Shown here one piece after another: positions 1 through 8,730 of a DNA stretch of 64,000 bases. Source of the DNA: Chryseobacterium lactis (GTDB taxonomy: Bacteria > Bacteroidota > Bacteroidia > Flavobacteriales > Weeksellaceae); assembly GCF_003815875.1 (NCBI RefSeq), contig NZ_CP033924.1, positions 5,084,001 to 5,148,000 of the forward strand, written 5' to 3'. A model generated the notes under the pieces. That model saw only the letters and a list, made by a program, of their open reading frames with translations. It was not told the DNA's origin and searched no databases. The translations under genes and the position numbers were made by a program. Within the stretch, counting starts at the first letter, position 1; each line of letters begins with the position of its first letter.

Positions 1-1
1 C

Positions 2-1150
2 GATAAGGATGAGAACAAAGATTCGGGCCTCAATGGTGCTGTTCCACAGGCAACAGAAATAGGTATGCAGTCCGATAAACAAAAAGCCTATGAGCAGGCA
101 ATGATGGACGAGAAAAACCAGCAAAAAAAGAATATGCTCACATCACTTTCCGATTATTGGAATAGTGACAGTACGATGCAGGCCGCCGATCCGAATTCAG
201 GATTAAATGAGAATCCAACAAATAATCCATCAGGAAAGAGCTATCAGGCCGAAAGTCCGGCATTAAACTCCTATCGCAACGCACAGGCGACTTTAGGGTC
301 ATTTTATAACAGTAATGAAAATTATGAATCAAATGAACTTCGCAAAGAGATTGCAGGATTAAAAAGGCAACTTGATGAAAGGGATGCGAATCCTGCTCCC
401 TTGACAGTTAATGACCAATTGCAGCTCATGGAAAAATCTTACCAGATGGCGTCCAAGTATCTTCCAAATAATGGTGGTGAGCAAAAAAAGTCAGACAGTA
501 CAGCCATTAGAAATACCGGAGGTCAGAAAACATCCTTTGTTGCTTTTTCGCCTATGCGTGCAAATGTGGTTTCTGCACTTTATCGTGAACCTTCAGATCG
601 GGAGTTTTTGGAAAATATTAACGGAGAAAGAAACCGTGGATTCTACACTGTGGGTGTAACCCAACAGGCTACCAAAGTTAAGAATAGTATTCGGGCATGC
701 ATTCATGAAAACACAACCATTGTTGGTGAAGGAACCGTGAAATTGCGGCTTCTTGAAGATTCAAAGACTCCTGATTTCACTATTCCCTCCGGTTCTATTG
801 TTACTGCCGGAGCAAAATTCAACAATGGACGTTTAAGCCTAAAGGTTTCTTCAATAGAATCCAGCGGCAATATTTTCCCGGTAGAAATCAATATTTATGA
901 TCTGGACGGTCAATTGGGGCTGAACGTGCCATATTCCGCTGAAATGAGTGCCGTCAATGAAATTGCTGCTAACATGAGCCAGTCTTCCGGTACTTCTATC
1001 ATGATGAGCAGATCCGCAGGCCAGCAAATAGCGGGCGACCTCTCCCGTGGCCTGGTTCAAGGAGTTGCGGGCTATTTTTCAAAGAAAGTAAGAACACCCA
1101 AAGTAATGTTAAAGGCAGGTCATCAGGTCTTTTTAGTTTCAAAAAAATAA
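2..1150 (+). CDS. traM: Conjugative transposon protein TraM, 5'-truncated by window edge
   Basis: VirB10-like component of the conjugative type IV secretion channel of Bacteroides-type conjugative transposons. The reading frame is open to the first base of the window, so the N-terminal membrane anchor lies upstream and the Met at 65 need not be the start. The visible part begins with a Gln/Asn/Lys-rich low-complexity stretch and a short coiled-coil-like segment (LRKEIAGLKRQLDERD). It ends in the conserved TraM C-terminal domain, with IRACIHENTTIVGEGTVKLR, a YDLDGQLGLNVP segment and the tail KAGHQVFLVSKK. The stop is 24 bases before traN, in the usual tra order M-N-O. Family assignment is confident; total length is unknown. 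Confidence 0.93.
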   Translation, partial: DKDENKDSGLNGAVPQATEIGMQSDKQKAYEQAMMDEKNQQKKNMLTSLSDYWNSDSTMQAADPNSGLNENPTNNPSGKSYQAESPALNSYRNAQATLGSFYNSNENYESNELRKEIAGLKRQLDERDANPAPLTVNDQLQLMEKSYQMASKYLPNNGGEQKKSDSTAIRNTGGQKTSFVAFSPMRANVVSALYREPSDREFLENINGERNRGFYTVGVTQQATKVKNSIRACIHENTTIVGEGTVKLRLLEDSKTPDFTIPSGSIVTAGAKFNNGRLSLKVSSIESSGNIFPVEINIYDLDGQLGLNVPYSAEMSAVNEIAANMSQSSGTSIMMSRSAGQQIAGDLSRGLVQGVAGYFSKKVRTPKVMLKAGHQVFLVSKK

Positions 1151-1174
1151 TACTAATTCTTAAATCAAATAGAA

Positions 1175-2074
1175 ATGAAATCGATCATTAAAAAAATATT
1201 AATAACGATTTGTGCAATGCTTGGTTTTGTTTATTCGCATGCACAAACAATTACAGACTCATTAAATCATCAGTTAGATTCAGAACACGTTGAGCCTTAT
1301 CACATCACTGTAACGTATAATAAAACAACGCACCTTATCTTTCCATCTGCGATCCGTTATGTTGATCTGGGAAGTGAATTTCTCACTGCGGGAAAAGCTG
1401 ATGATGCGGACAATGTATTACGGATCAAAGCAGCAGTGAAAGATTTTGAAGATGAATCCAATTTCTCAGTGATTACGGATGACGGAAAATTTTATAGCTT
1501 CAGTGTTTTTTACAGTTCTTATCCCGAGATCCTAACCTATAACCTTGATCCAATGGATAAATCCGTATCAAACTCCAGAGCCAATATACATCTGGAAGAC
1601 CTGGGTTTTTCTCCTTATGTTCCCGATCAGCTCATGGAAGCTATCTATAAAAAAAACCGGAACAATATCAGGCACATTGCTTCCAGAAGTTTTGGAATTC
1701 TCTTTAGTCTGAAAGGGATTTACATATACCAGGGGAAATATTACTTTAATACGCAGATTCAGAATAAAACCAATGTTTCCTATCAGATAGACTTTATAAA
1801 TTTTAAAATAGTCGATAAAAAAGTAGCAAAACGTACTGTATTTCAAGAGAAACCACTAAATATCGTACGGACTTACAGCGATATTGCCGAAGTTCCGGAC
1901 AACAAAACGAGCCGTGAAGTTTATCTGCTGGATCAGTTCACACTTGATCATGATAAAATACTTGTAATTGAGCTTTTTGAAAAGAATGGTGGAAGGCATC
2001 AACGACTTGAAGTTGAAAATGAGGATCTACTCCGTGCAGTACTATTAAAGGATCTACCACTAAAAATTAAATAA
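1175..2074 (+). CDS. traN: Conjugative transposon protein TraN
   Basis: 299 residues, VirB9-like outer-membrane/periplasmic component of the conjugation channel, partnering TraM. An N-terminal signal peptide (residues about 1-23, ending SHAQ) is followed by the family hallmark YHITVTYNKTTHLIFPSAIRYVDLG, quoted here only as key residues HLIFPS and YVDLGS. Further on is the typical FSVFYSSYPEILTYNL region. Length fits the family. It lies 24 bases after traM and 19 bases before traO, consistent with one operon transcribed to the right. Confidence 0.93.
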   Translation: MKSIIKKILITICAMLGFVYSHAQTITDSLNHQLDSEHVEPYHITVTYNKTTHLIFPSAIRYVDLGSEFLTAGKADDADNVLRIKAAVKDFEDESNFSVITDDGKFYSFSVFYSSYPEILTYNLDPMDKSVSNSRANIHLEDLGFSPYVPDQLMEAIYKKNRNNIRHIASRSFGILFSLKGIYIYQGKYYFNTQIQNKTNVSYQIDFINFKIVDKKVAKRTVFQEKPLNIVRTYSDIAEVPDNKTSREVYLLDQFTLDHDKILVIELFEKNGGRHQRLEVENEDLLRAVLLKDLPLKIK

Positions 2075-2093
2075 CAATCTTATTTAAAACGAT

Positions 2094-2654
2094 ATGAAAA
2101 AGATATTAAGCATATTCTTAATGGTTCTATTGCCATTTACGTCAATTTTGGCGCAACGATTACTACCTTATCAAAAAGGTTTACAGGTCACTGCTGGCAT
2201 GTTTTCCAATGATCAGCCAAAGGACAATTATTTTGTGAATCTGGAGCTGACACAAAATCACAAAAAAGGAAACTATCATTTCTTTTCAGCAGAATATCAG
2301 CGTAGGACAACATTCTATACTGAAAACCCCATTCCGATTGAAACTTATTTATTATCGGGGGGATATAGTTTCCATGTTATAGGCTTACCAAATAAAATTG
2401 TGAATTTAAATTCAGCAGTTGAAGCCAGTGGTGGTTATCAGTTGGTCAATCACAACAAACTATTGCTAGCGGATGGTTCACAAATCAACAATGAAAGCAG
2501 TTTTGTGTACGGTGCCGGAGGCAGGCTGACCCTAGAGACATATCTGACCAATTTTATTATCCTATCCTTACAGGCCAGAGCGAAATACGTTTGGGGAACA
2601 AATTTTAATCAGTTCCGTCCTTCCGCGGGTATTGGCCTTCGTTTTAACCTTTAA
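2094..2654 (+). CDS. traO: Conjugal transfer protein TraO
   Basis: 186 residues with a cleavable signal peptide (about residues 1-20, ending ILAQ). The mature part is rich in alternating beta-strand patterns, such as GMFSNDQPKDNYFVNLELTQ, and ends RPSAGIGLRFNL, an aromatic-ended outer-membrane beta-strand. This matches TraO of Bacteroides-type conjugative transposons, an outer-membrane protein of the mating apparatus. It sits 19 bases after traN and 11 bases before the traQ-like gene, in the canonical order. Function is inferred from family and context. Confidence 0.88.
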   Translation: MKKILSIFLMVLLPFTSILAQRLLPYQKGLQVTAGMFSNDQPKDNYFVNLELTQNHKKGNYHFFSAEYQRRTTFYTENPIPIETYLLSGGYSFHVIGLPNKIVNLNSAVEASGGYQLVNHNKLLLADGSQINNESSFVYGAGGRLTLETYLTNFIILSLQARAKYVWGTNFNQFRPSAGIGLRFNL

Positions 2655-2665
2655 ATTTTATCTAT

Positions 2666-3118
2666 ATGAAAACATTCTTAGATACAAAATTCCAGTATAG
2701 CTGGTTCATTTTATTAATGAGTATTGGCTTATTATTTTCCTGTAAAAATGATGATCTTGATATTCAGCAGAACTTCCCATTTGAGGTTGTTGTCCTTCCT
2801 GTTAACAAAGCAATTGCAGTCGGCCAGACGGAGGCAATTTCCATGAAAATCAAAAATACAGGAAGTTTTTCTGGTGTTCAATATTTCTTCCGGTATTTTC
2901 AGTATGACGGAAATGGAAATCTGATCTATGAGATTGGGAAGACAGGGAAAAAAGCCTTTCTACCCAATAAAGTATACTTTCTTTCCGATGCCAAGAGTTC
3001 GGAGATCACCTTCTATTACACATCGCAATCCAATGTCCAGCAATCATTTGACATTTGGATACTCGATAATTTTGGCAATGAAAGACAATTGAGCTTTCAA
3101 TTTAACAGTATTGATTAA
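2666..3118 (+). CDS. traQ: TraQ-like lipoprotein (DUF3872 family)
   Basis: 150 residues. The N-terminus is a hydrophobic signal followed by a lipobox (GLLFSCKND), so the mature protein is probably lipid-anchored to a membrane facing the periplasm. The remainder has the beta-sandwich-like pattern of DUF3872/TraQ (FPFEVVVLPVNKAIAVGQTE, FFRYFQYDGNGNL, DIWILDNFGNERQLSF). It is the last gene of the tra run in view and is followed directly by a strong terminator hairpin. The TraQ name is assigned from family pattern and position. Confidence 0.8.
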   Translation: MKTFLDTKFQYSWFILLMSIGLLFSCKNDDLDIQQNFPFEVVVLPVNKAIAVGQTEAISMKIKNTGSFSGVQYFFRYFQYDGNGNLIYEIGKTGKKAFLPNKVYFLSDAKSSEITFYYTSQSNVQQSFDIWILDNFGNERQLSFQFNSID

Positions 3119-3125
3119 TTAATGT

Positions 3126-3166
3126 AATGGGACAGCTTAATGATCAAAGCTGTCTCATTTATTTTT
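3126..3166 (+). terminator. Rho-independent terminator after the tra operon
   Basis: AATGGGACAGCTT (3126-3138) pairs with AAGCTGTCTCATT (3147-3159). The 13-bp stem has one G-U pair and an 8-nt loop, and is followed by a T-rich run. It lies 8 bases after the traQ-like stop codon. Confidence 0.85.
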
Positions 3167-3185
3167 CTCTCATTAAAACTTAACG

Positions 3186-3707
3186 ATGACGATTTCAGAA
3201 AACGATTATTTGCTGACAATGGACTATCTAAAGAGAACACTTGATAAAGGTGACAAGTATTTAGCCTACGGTGATTGGATAACATTATGCACCCTTGAAG
3301 ACCTGAAATCACTTCCCACTTTCCGAACTAATTATGATGCGACAGAATATTGTTTTGAAAACACCACGGATCGTGATTTTGTGGTTCAGTTATCGGTAGA
3401 ATGGCTTTATAAAGCGATGCTGGAAGGCATAAAAGATCCTACCATACTTGTAAGAAAGGGAAACTTAATCGATGTGGAAATGACAGCTTTTTATTATGCT
3501 GACAAAGTGGAGAACGAACTAACAAAAATTGAAAAAAAGGAGATCAGTAATGAAAAAAATAACCCAAAAGAAAAAACTGTGGAGCATGTCGGACATTTTG
3601 AAAAAGAAAACCCAGTCACTCAGCAAAAAGATAAACAAGACAAAAGTCTTTCAGATCAGAAAAAGAACCGGAAACCGGAACGGAAAAGAGGAAGATTCAG
3701 ATTATAG
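3186..3707 (+). CDS. Hypothetical accessory protein of the conjugative element
   Basis: 173 residues, not recognised. The first ~105 residues look like a small globular helical domain (YLLTMDYLKRTLDKGDKYLA, YDATEYCFENTTDRDFVVQL). The last ~65 are a highly charged Lys/Glu/Asp/Gln linker ending PERKRGRFRL, probably disordered. No signal peptide or membrane segment. It stands alone between the tra terminator and another terminator, so it is likely transcribed separately. The start ATG at 3186 is the first in frame. Confidence 0.65.
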   Translation: MTISENDYLLTMDYLKRTLDKGDKYLAYGDWITLCTLEDLKSLPTFRTNYDATEYCFENTTDRDFVVQLSVEWLYKAMLEGIKDPTILVRKGNLIDVEMTAFYYADKVENELTKIEKKEISNEKNNPKEKTVEHVGHFEKENPVTQQKDKQDKSLSDQKKNRKPERKRGRFRL

Positions 3708-3746
3708 ATTAAATCAGGATTGCAGGATTATCCGGTTGAGGAAATG

Positions 3747-3785
3747 AAAATTGGGTTGTTTCACACTGAAACAACCCAATTTTTT
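3747..3785 (+). terminator. Strong bidirectional-type terminator
   Basis: A perfect 14-bp stem, ATTGGGTTGTTTCA (3750-3763) with TGAAACAACCCAAT (3767-3780), has a 3-nt loop (cac). It is flanked by AAAA on the left and TTTTTT on the right, so it could end transcription from either side. Confidence 0.9.
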
Positions 3786-3829
3786 CTTAGTAATATCTTA
3801 TGAAGAAAAAATTTTTTCGTATTTTTATG

Positions 3830-4123
3830 GAAACCGAAACACTGAATATGATACCGTTATTAGTTATGGGCATTGGCTTTTTAATTCTCGGACTGGCTTT
3901 ACGTTATTGGATCAACAGGCGTAAATTCTACCGTCGTGGTCCCGCAGGCGCAGAAGGCTTTTCCAGTTATGAGCGATCCGTCATTGTAACCTTAGCAGAA
4001 AGATTTGGCAAATGGATAGCGTATGCACTGATCATTTTAGGTATTGGTTTTTTATGGACTGCAAGAACTTTCAAAAAAGATCAGGAAAGACGCCAAAAGA
4101 GTATTGAAGCCTATCAGAAATAA
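3830..4123 (+). CDS. Small two-helix membrane protein
   Basis: 97 residues from this start; an in-frame ATG at 3800 would add 10 residues (MKKKFFRIF). Two hydrophobic segments (about residues 6-27, LLVMGIGFLILGLALRYWI, and 61-80, WIAYALIILGIGFLWTARTF) flank a basic loop with RRGPAGAEGF. The tail is charged. Proteins of this type occur in flavobacterial conjugative elements and are sometimes auto-annotated as transporter permeases without support. Function unknown. It lies just behind a strong terminator, so it probably has its own promoter. Confidence 0.6.
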   Translation, partial: ETETLNMIPLLVMGIGFLILGLALRYWINRRKFYRRGPAGAEGFSSYERSVIVTLAERFGKWIAYALIILGIGFLWTARTFKKDQERRQKSIEAYQK

Positions 4124-4469
4124 GCTATTTAAAAGCTAAAATTCCATATAATCCTATCCTTATATCTCCGGTCGTAGAAATACGACAATTTCTCAAAAAT
4201 GTGGTATAAAATTTTGTCAGAAATTTTTATAGTTATATATTGGCTTACCAAGTCATTAATTATTAACCTATTAAAAACCGCTAATGAGTCATTTATTTAA
4301 TCTTCAAATCACCTCTTGTTGAGGTATTCCCGCTAGTTTTCGCTACAATTACAAGCAAGTGAAATTAATGTAAATGGAACAGGGCCTACCTTTTTGTTTG
4401 CAGTTGTCCTCAAAGAATCCTACCCAAAGGATTATATTTTAATTAAACACAACCGAAAAAATTATTATC
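4124..4469. other. 346-bp intergenic region upstream of vgrG
   Basis: No convincing ORF. It holds two small hairpins: GTCGTA-GAAA-TACGAC at 4171-4186, and AATCCT-acccaa-AGGATT at 4416-4433 followed by ATATTTT, about 35 bases before the vgrG start. No clear TAnnTTTG promoter was found. A regulatory leader for the vgrG module is plausible but unproven. Confidence 0.4.
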
Positions 4470-6512
4470 ATGTTTCAAGAAGAAAAGGATCTTTCCCAAA
4501 CCGGAAAGTATTCGGATAAGATGAATTATGAAAACGAATTCAAAAAAAATGTAAATATTGAAAACCTGAAAAGCGATGCTTTAAAAGCCCAAGATGCTAT
4601 AAGTTCAGGAAACCAGATGTTTAATAAGCCGATAACTCCTAATGAGGCGGAAATTTCCAATAAAAAGATCTGGAGCAATCAACCGACTTCAAAAATTTTC
4701 AATGCCCATGCAATCCCGGAAAACGCAATTGCAGGTATTAATCGGGTTATAAATCTTGACATTCATGTTGAAGGTAAGCAAATCAGACATTTTAAACATT
4801 TTAGATTAAAACAGAAGGCATCTAACCATCATAAGTTTGAAATGGTTCTTGCCCACGATGCACTGGGAGATCCTGAAAACCATAATCTTGAAAACGCACA
4901 GGCTTTTCTAGGGAAAAGAATCACCGTTGTTTTTAAATATAAAGATGTGGATCAAAGCCCTGAGAGAAATTTTGTAGGTGTTATTACAGAGATTGGATTT
5001 AGTCAGGAAAAAGGCAGTTTAGGAGACATCGTTTTTAAGGGCTATAGTCCAACGATCCTATTAGATGCAGCTCCACATATACAAAGTTTTGGAGGTTCGC
5101 AACCGATAAGTTTGAACAGCGTTGCAAATGAAGTGATTAAAGAAGCCCTGGATCAAGGAAAATTTGATTTTCGTGTTGATTCTCAGCATGGTAATATTTC
5201 TTACAGTTGTCAATATGAGGAAACACATTTTAATTATCTGTCAAGAATCGCCGAGGCTTATGGTGAGCAGTTTTTTTATGATGGAGAGATTCTTCATTTT
5301 GGCAAATTGCCACCACAGGAGAAACCGATAAAATTGGTTTATGGAAGTAATTTAAGTGATGTAAAGATCAAAATGAAGGCACAGCATGTTAAACCAACTT
5401 TTTATGGTTACAATAGTAGTAAAGATGAAAAGTTTATCGGAAGCAGTTCAAAAATTACACATACTTCAGACATTGCAAAACGTGCTTATGAGATTTCAGA
5501 ACGCACTTTTCAAACACCTTCTTTACGTGTTGCCCCTATCAAAGCGATATCTTTTATGGATATTGATGCTTCCCAAAGAGGTACGGCAGGGAGCAAAGCC
5601 GCTGAGGTACTCGTTACCTCTGGGAAAACAAGTTTGCCATTTCTTTATCCAGGATGCATAACGGATATAGAAATGCGAAAACCGGACTCCAATGAGACTA
5701 CTTTTTTTACGAAATTAATGGTTATTGAAGCTCTTCATCAGGTAGATGCCAGAGGCTATTATGAAGGATCATTTAAAGCAATTGCCTCCGATACGGGCTT
5801 TCTTCCAAGACCGGAATATATCAATCCATTAGCGGAGCCCCAGTTTGCAAAAGTAATATCCAATACCGATCCACAAAATCAAGGAAGAGTACAGGTACAG
5901 CTTGACTGGCAAAAGGGCCAGGATACCACGGAGTTTATCCGCGTTATGTCACCAGATGCTGGAAGCAGCGATAAAGTTGGAAAAAACCGGGGATTTATGT
6001 CAATTCCGGAAGTTGGTGACCAGGTAATTGTCAATTATGTCCATCTGCATCCTGATCGGCCTTTTGTTATGGGAGGAATGTATCACGGTGGGATTGGCGC
6101 CGGAGGAGGAGAAGGAAATAATATCAAAAGTCTTAGTAGTAAAAGTGGAAATAAGCTAGAATTGAATGACGGTGAAGGATCTGTTTTCCTTACAGATCAA
6201 GGTGGTGCGAACATGAAATTTGATGGTGCCGGGAATGCGAACACCAATGCTACCAAGAATAAATCTGTTTCAGTTGGTGAAAAAAATACGGTAACTGTTG
6301 GAGATATCCACAAAACAGATGTTGGAAACGGTCAAAGTGTTCTTACCATGGGAAAAGATGGTGTTATTGATTTAAGTTCGCTGGAAAAGCTAACCTTAAA
6401 AGTTGGTGACAACAGTCTTGAAATTTCAACGGCAGGAATTAAGGTCAACGGAGCAAAAATAGAAATTACTGGTGAAGGTTCCTGGAGTGGTGGAAACGTA
6501 TTTATTAATTAA
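4470..6512 (+). CDS. vgrG: Type VI secretion VgrG-type spike protein
   Basis: 680 residues. After a ~70-residue polar N-terminal extension comes the gp27-like hub (about 80-450; key motifs HFKHFRLKQKASNHHKFEM, YQCEE-like SCQYEETHFNYLSRIAEAYG, LYPGCITDIEM). A gp5-type OB-fold follows (about 460-550; AKVISNTDPQNQGRVQVQLD, VGDQVIVNYVHLHPDRPFVM). The C-terminal beta-helix-like repeat ends GSWSGGNVFIN. This is the membrane-puncturing trimeric spike of a contractile injection system, probably the Bacteroidota T6SS subtype iii. It heads a tight run with three downstream genes that look like adaptor, PAAR effector and immunity. No sheath, tube or baseplate genes are in the window. Confidence 0.9.
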   Translation: MFQEEKDLSQTGKYSDKMNYENEFKKNVNIENLKSDALKAQDAISSGNQMFNKPITPNEAEISNKKIWSNQPTSKIFNAHAIPENAIAGINRVINLDIHVEGKQIRHFKHFRLKQKASNHHKFEMVLAHDALGDPENHNLENAQAFLGKRITVVFKYKDVDQSPERNFVGVITEIGFSQEKGSLGDIVFKGYSPTILLDAAPHIQSFGGSQPISLNSVANEVIKEALDQGKFDFRVDSQHGNISYSCQYEETHFNYLSRIAEAYGEQFFYDGEILHFGKLPPQEKPIKLVYGSNLSDVKIKMKAQHVKPTFYGYNSSKDEKFIGSSSKITHTSDIAKRAYEISERTFQTPSLRVAPIKAISFMDIDASQRGTAGSKAAEVLVTSGKTSLPFLYPGCITDIEMRKPDSNETTFFTKLMVIEALHQVDARGYYEGSFKAIASDTGFLPRPEYINPLAEPQFAKVISNTDPQNQGRVQVQLDWQKGQDTTEFIRVMSPDAGSSDKVGKNRGFMSIPEVGDQVIVNYVHLHPDRPFVMGGMYHGGIGAGGGEGNNIKSLSSKSGNKLELNDGEGSVFLTDQGGANMKFDGAGNANTNATKNKSVSVGEKNTVTVGDIHKTDVGNGQSVLTMGKDGVIDLSSLEKLTLKVGDNSLEISTAGIKVNGAKIEITGEGSWSGGNVFIN

Positions 6513-6522
6513 GGTTATCTGA

Positions 6523-7353
6523 ATGGAATATATAAATTTTAAGACCTTAAGTACTAAGAAATACCTTGTCAACATTACTAGCAATATGCTTTTAAATGGC
6601 ATGATGAGTGAAACAGAAGTGGAATTAAGATGGATGCTTACACTTAAAGAAATAGGCTCCCACGATTATACATTTGAACTTATTACGCTTGATCACCGTA
6701 TGGTCAAAGCGGATAATATGGGATACATAGAAATTCATAAAGTTGTCAGCCAATTACAAAAGGCTCTCAATGAAATCACTTTTACCGTAGATAAGCAAGG
6801 TACTCTTCTGCGGGTTAAAAATTTGGAACAGATAAAGGAACGATGGGAAGATGTTAAGGCTGAGACAATTGAATACAATAAGGCCAATACCTCATTGGTT
6901 GAGTTGTTTAAAATCCAAGATGAAGCTTTTGAAAAGGTTGGCGGTGTGGATGCAATGGTAAAGGCTATGGAATTTTTTGACATATATTTAAATAATATTT
7001 ATGGCAGGGATTTTTTTGGAAGGATAAAAAAAAATATTCCTAATTTATTTAGGTCAGGTTTAATTCCTTTTGCCTTGGGATATGATGGGAACAAAAGTCC
7101 GGATGCGGAAAATATCTATACTATCAAGGTTGATGGATATCCGAATATAGTGGCAGAGAATCATCTGAAAGATTTATATGGTGGGTTCCCGATTTCAGAT
7201 TTTGACGCTTTAAAACCGGTATATCTGTATAACGCACAATATAATATAGACCTATTGAGTGGCTTTATTATTGACGGGGAAGTGAATTTTTCTGAAGCTA
7301 TCAATGATAAATTTGGAGGCGAAGTTCATTATAAAATTAGACTGTATGAGTGA
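6523..7353 (+). CDS. Hypothetical protein between VgrG and PAAR effector (candidate adaptor)
   Basis: 276 residues, not recognised; no signal peptide or membrane span. Predominantly mixed alpha/beta with FTVDKQGTLLRVKNLEQIKE and a C-terminal FIIDGEVNFSEAINDKFGG. It starts 10 bases after vgrG. Its stop overlaps the start of the PAAR-like effector gene (ATGAGTGA at 7346-7353), implying translational coupling. In other T6SS vgrG islands this position holds an adaptor/chaperone that loads the effector on VgrG; that role here is inference from position only. Confidence 0.7.
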   Translation: MEYINFKTLSTKKYLVNITSNMLLNGMMSETEVELRWMLTLKEIGSHDYTFELITLDHRMVKADNMGYIEIHKVVSQLQKALNEITFTVDKQGTLLRVKNLEQIKERWEDVKAETIEYNKANTSLVELFKIQDEAFEKVGGVDAMVKAMEFFDIYLNNIYGRDFFGRIKKNIPNLFRSGLIPFALGYDGNKSPDAENIYTIKVDGYPNIVAENHLKDLYGGFPISDFDALKPVYLYNAQYNIDLLSGFIIDGEVNFSEAINDKFGGEVHYKIRLYE

Positions 7354-8725
7354 ATCAGGACAAACCGGCTATGTGGCATTGACCAGTGATATGTATTTTA
7401 CATGTTCATCAGGTCTTGCTCCGGCAAAGATGTACCCGACGCAAACAAACCACGGGACAAAAGATAAATTCTATTATTTAGTTAAAGATGATACTGCAAC
7501 ACAACAGCTGGGCGATTTCTGTTGCCGCTGGACAGTGGTTATCGCTGCCGCGATAGCTGCAGCTGGCATTGTTACCGGAGGTGCGGCATTGGTTTTATTA
7601 GCGGCAGTCGCAGTGGCTGCAAGTGCTGCACTCTGTGGAGGTCTGGCAGCTCCTTTCAGAAAGTGGGTGGGTTACTCCACGTTAAATGCCTATGGACGTA
7701 AAGATGCGTATTCTTTAACTTCAAAATGCCAAATGACTTGCATTATAGGTGGCACGGTTACTTATGCAGAAGGAATTACGAGTACCTGGCAGGCTATGAT
7801 CTACACTGCAAGAAACACTGGCTGGGCAGTTTTAGAAGGTGCTATGCTGGGTAAACTTGGATCAGCGGGCTTTGGTGCTTTCGCAGGAACCGCAACCCCC
7901 ACAATGTCTACAGCATTGCTCAATTTTGCTTTTCTGAACGTTTCCGCAAGGGGAATTGCTGTTGTAGATCAGGTAGGCTTCGAGGGGATATTAAGAAATG
8001 GTAAAAGTCTAAGTGAAACAGGCGATGAAGTAATTTCAGGTTTAACGATGTTTGAGCAACCCTTTATTCAGATATACCAAAAAGCTACTGGCTCAAATCC
8101 ACAACCGTTGAATTGGCAGGATTTCTATTATGCTGGATTATCACTGGTTGGGCAAAGAGCGATGGCTGAAAGTGCGAGGACAAACCCGAATATGGCGGTT
8201 GGAATTTACAAACAGGGAGCGCAGACAGTTAATGCATTGAAAAATGGTAAGCTTTTTGAGCGTGTCACTTTAGAGGGGAGATTTGGATTGCAATCACTTT
8301 TTGATAATCCGGTCTGGCGTGCCTTGTGGGAACAAGCCAAAGAAAACAAAAGAAACACGGGACAAGAAAATGCTTTTACTCGATACGAAGCAAATATGCG
8401 TAATAATAGACAGATGACAAATACAGAATTGAGGAATGCATTTTCAACGATTGAGCGAGAATTTAAAAAACTGGCTTCTGAACAGGGTGTAGACTTACCG
8501 GAAGGCCCAATACATCATACCAATTGGCCATTACAGCGTTATCCAGAGCATGCTACTGATCCTAAAAATTTATATCCAACCCAGAGTACTGACCAGCATT
8601 TGAACCAAATACATCCAGCAACTACTCAGGGTCCGCATCCAACCAGAGATCCGGTTAGTCCACAGCATGAAAAACCATTATATGAATATCCTCCTAGACC
8701 AATTGACGATAACGACTTAGATTAA
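7346..8725 (+). CDS. PAAR-like effector with C-terminal HNH-type toxin motif
   Basis: 459 residues from the ATG at 7346, which overlaps the upstream stop; the longer frame from 7304 would run inside the upstream gene. The N-terminal ~45 residues and the segment after the membrane pair (GKD..LTSKCQMTCIIGGT) resemble DUF4280/PAAR-like spike-tip domains. A strongly hydrophobic hairpin lies at about 50-90 (AAAIAAAGIVTGGAALVLLA, AVAASAALCGG). The C-terminal ~75 residues carry an HNH/EndoVII-like signature: IHHTNW, then DPKNLYP, then QHLNQIHPATT, which suggests a nuclease toxin. The Pro-rich tail follows. It is probably delivered on VgrG into competitors. The toxin class is inferred from motifs. 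Confidence 0.72.
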   Translation: MSESGQTGYVALTSDMYFTCSSGLAPAKMYPTQTNHGTKDKFYYLVKDDTATQQLGDFCCRWTVVIAAAIAAAGIVTGGAALVLLAAVAVAASAALCGGLAAPFRKWVGYSTLNAYGRKDAYSLTSKCQMTCIIGGTVTYAEGITSTWQAMIYTARNTGWAVLEGAMLGKLGSAGFGAFAGTATPTMSTALLNFAFLNVSARGIAVVDQVGFEGILRNGKSLSETGDEVISGLTMFEQPFIQIYQKATGSNPQPLNWQDFYYAGLSLVGQRAMAESARTNPNMAVGIYKQGAQTVNALKNGKLFERVTLEGRFGLQSLFDNPVWRALWEQAKENKRNTGQENAFTRYEANMRNNRQMTNTELRNAFSTIEREFKKLASEQGVDLPEGPIHHTNWPLQRYPEHATDPKNLYPTQSTDQHLNQIHPATTQGPHPTRDPVSPQHEKPLYEYPPRPIDDNDLD

Positions 8726-8730
8726 GAAGA

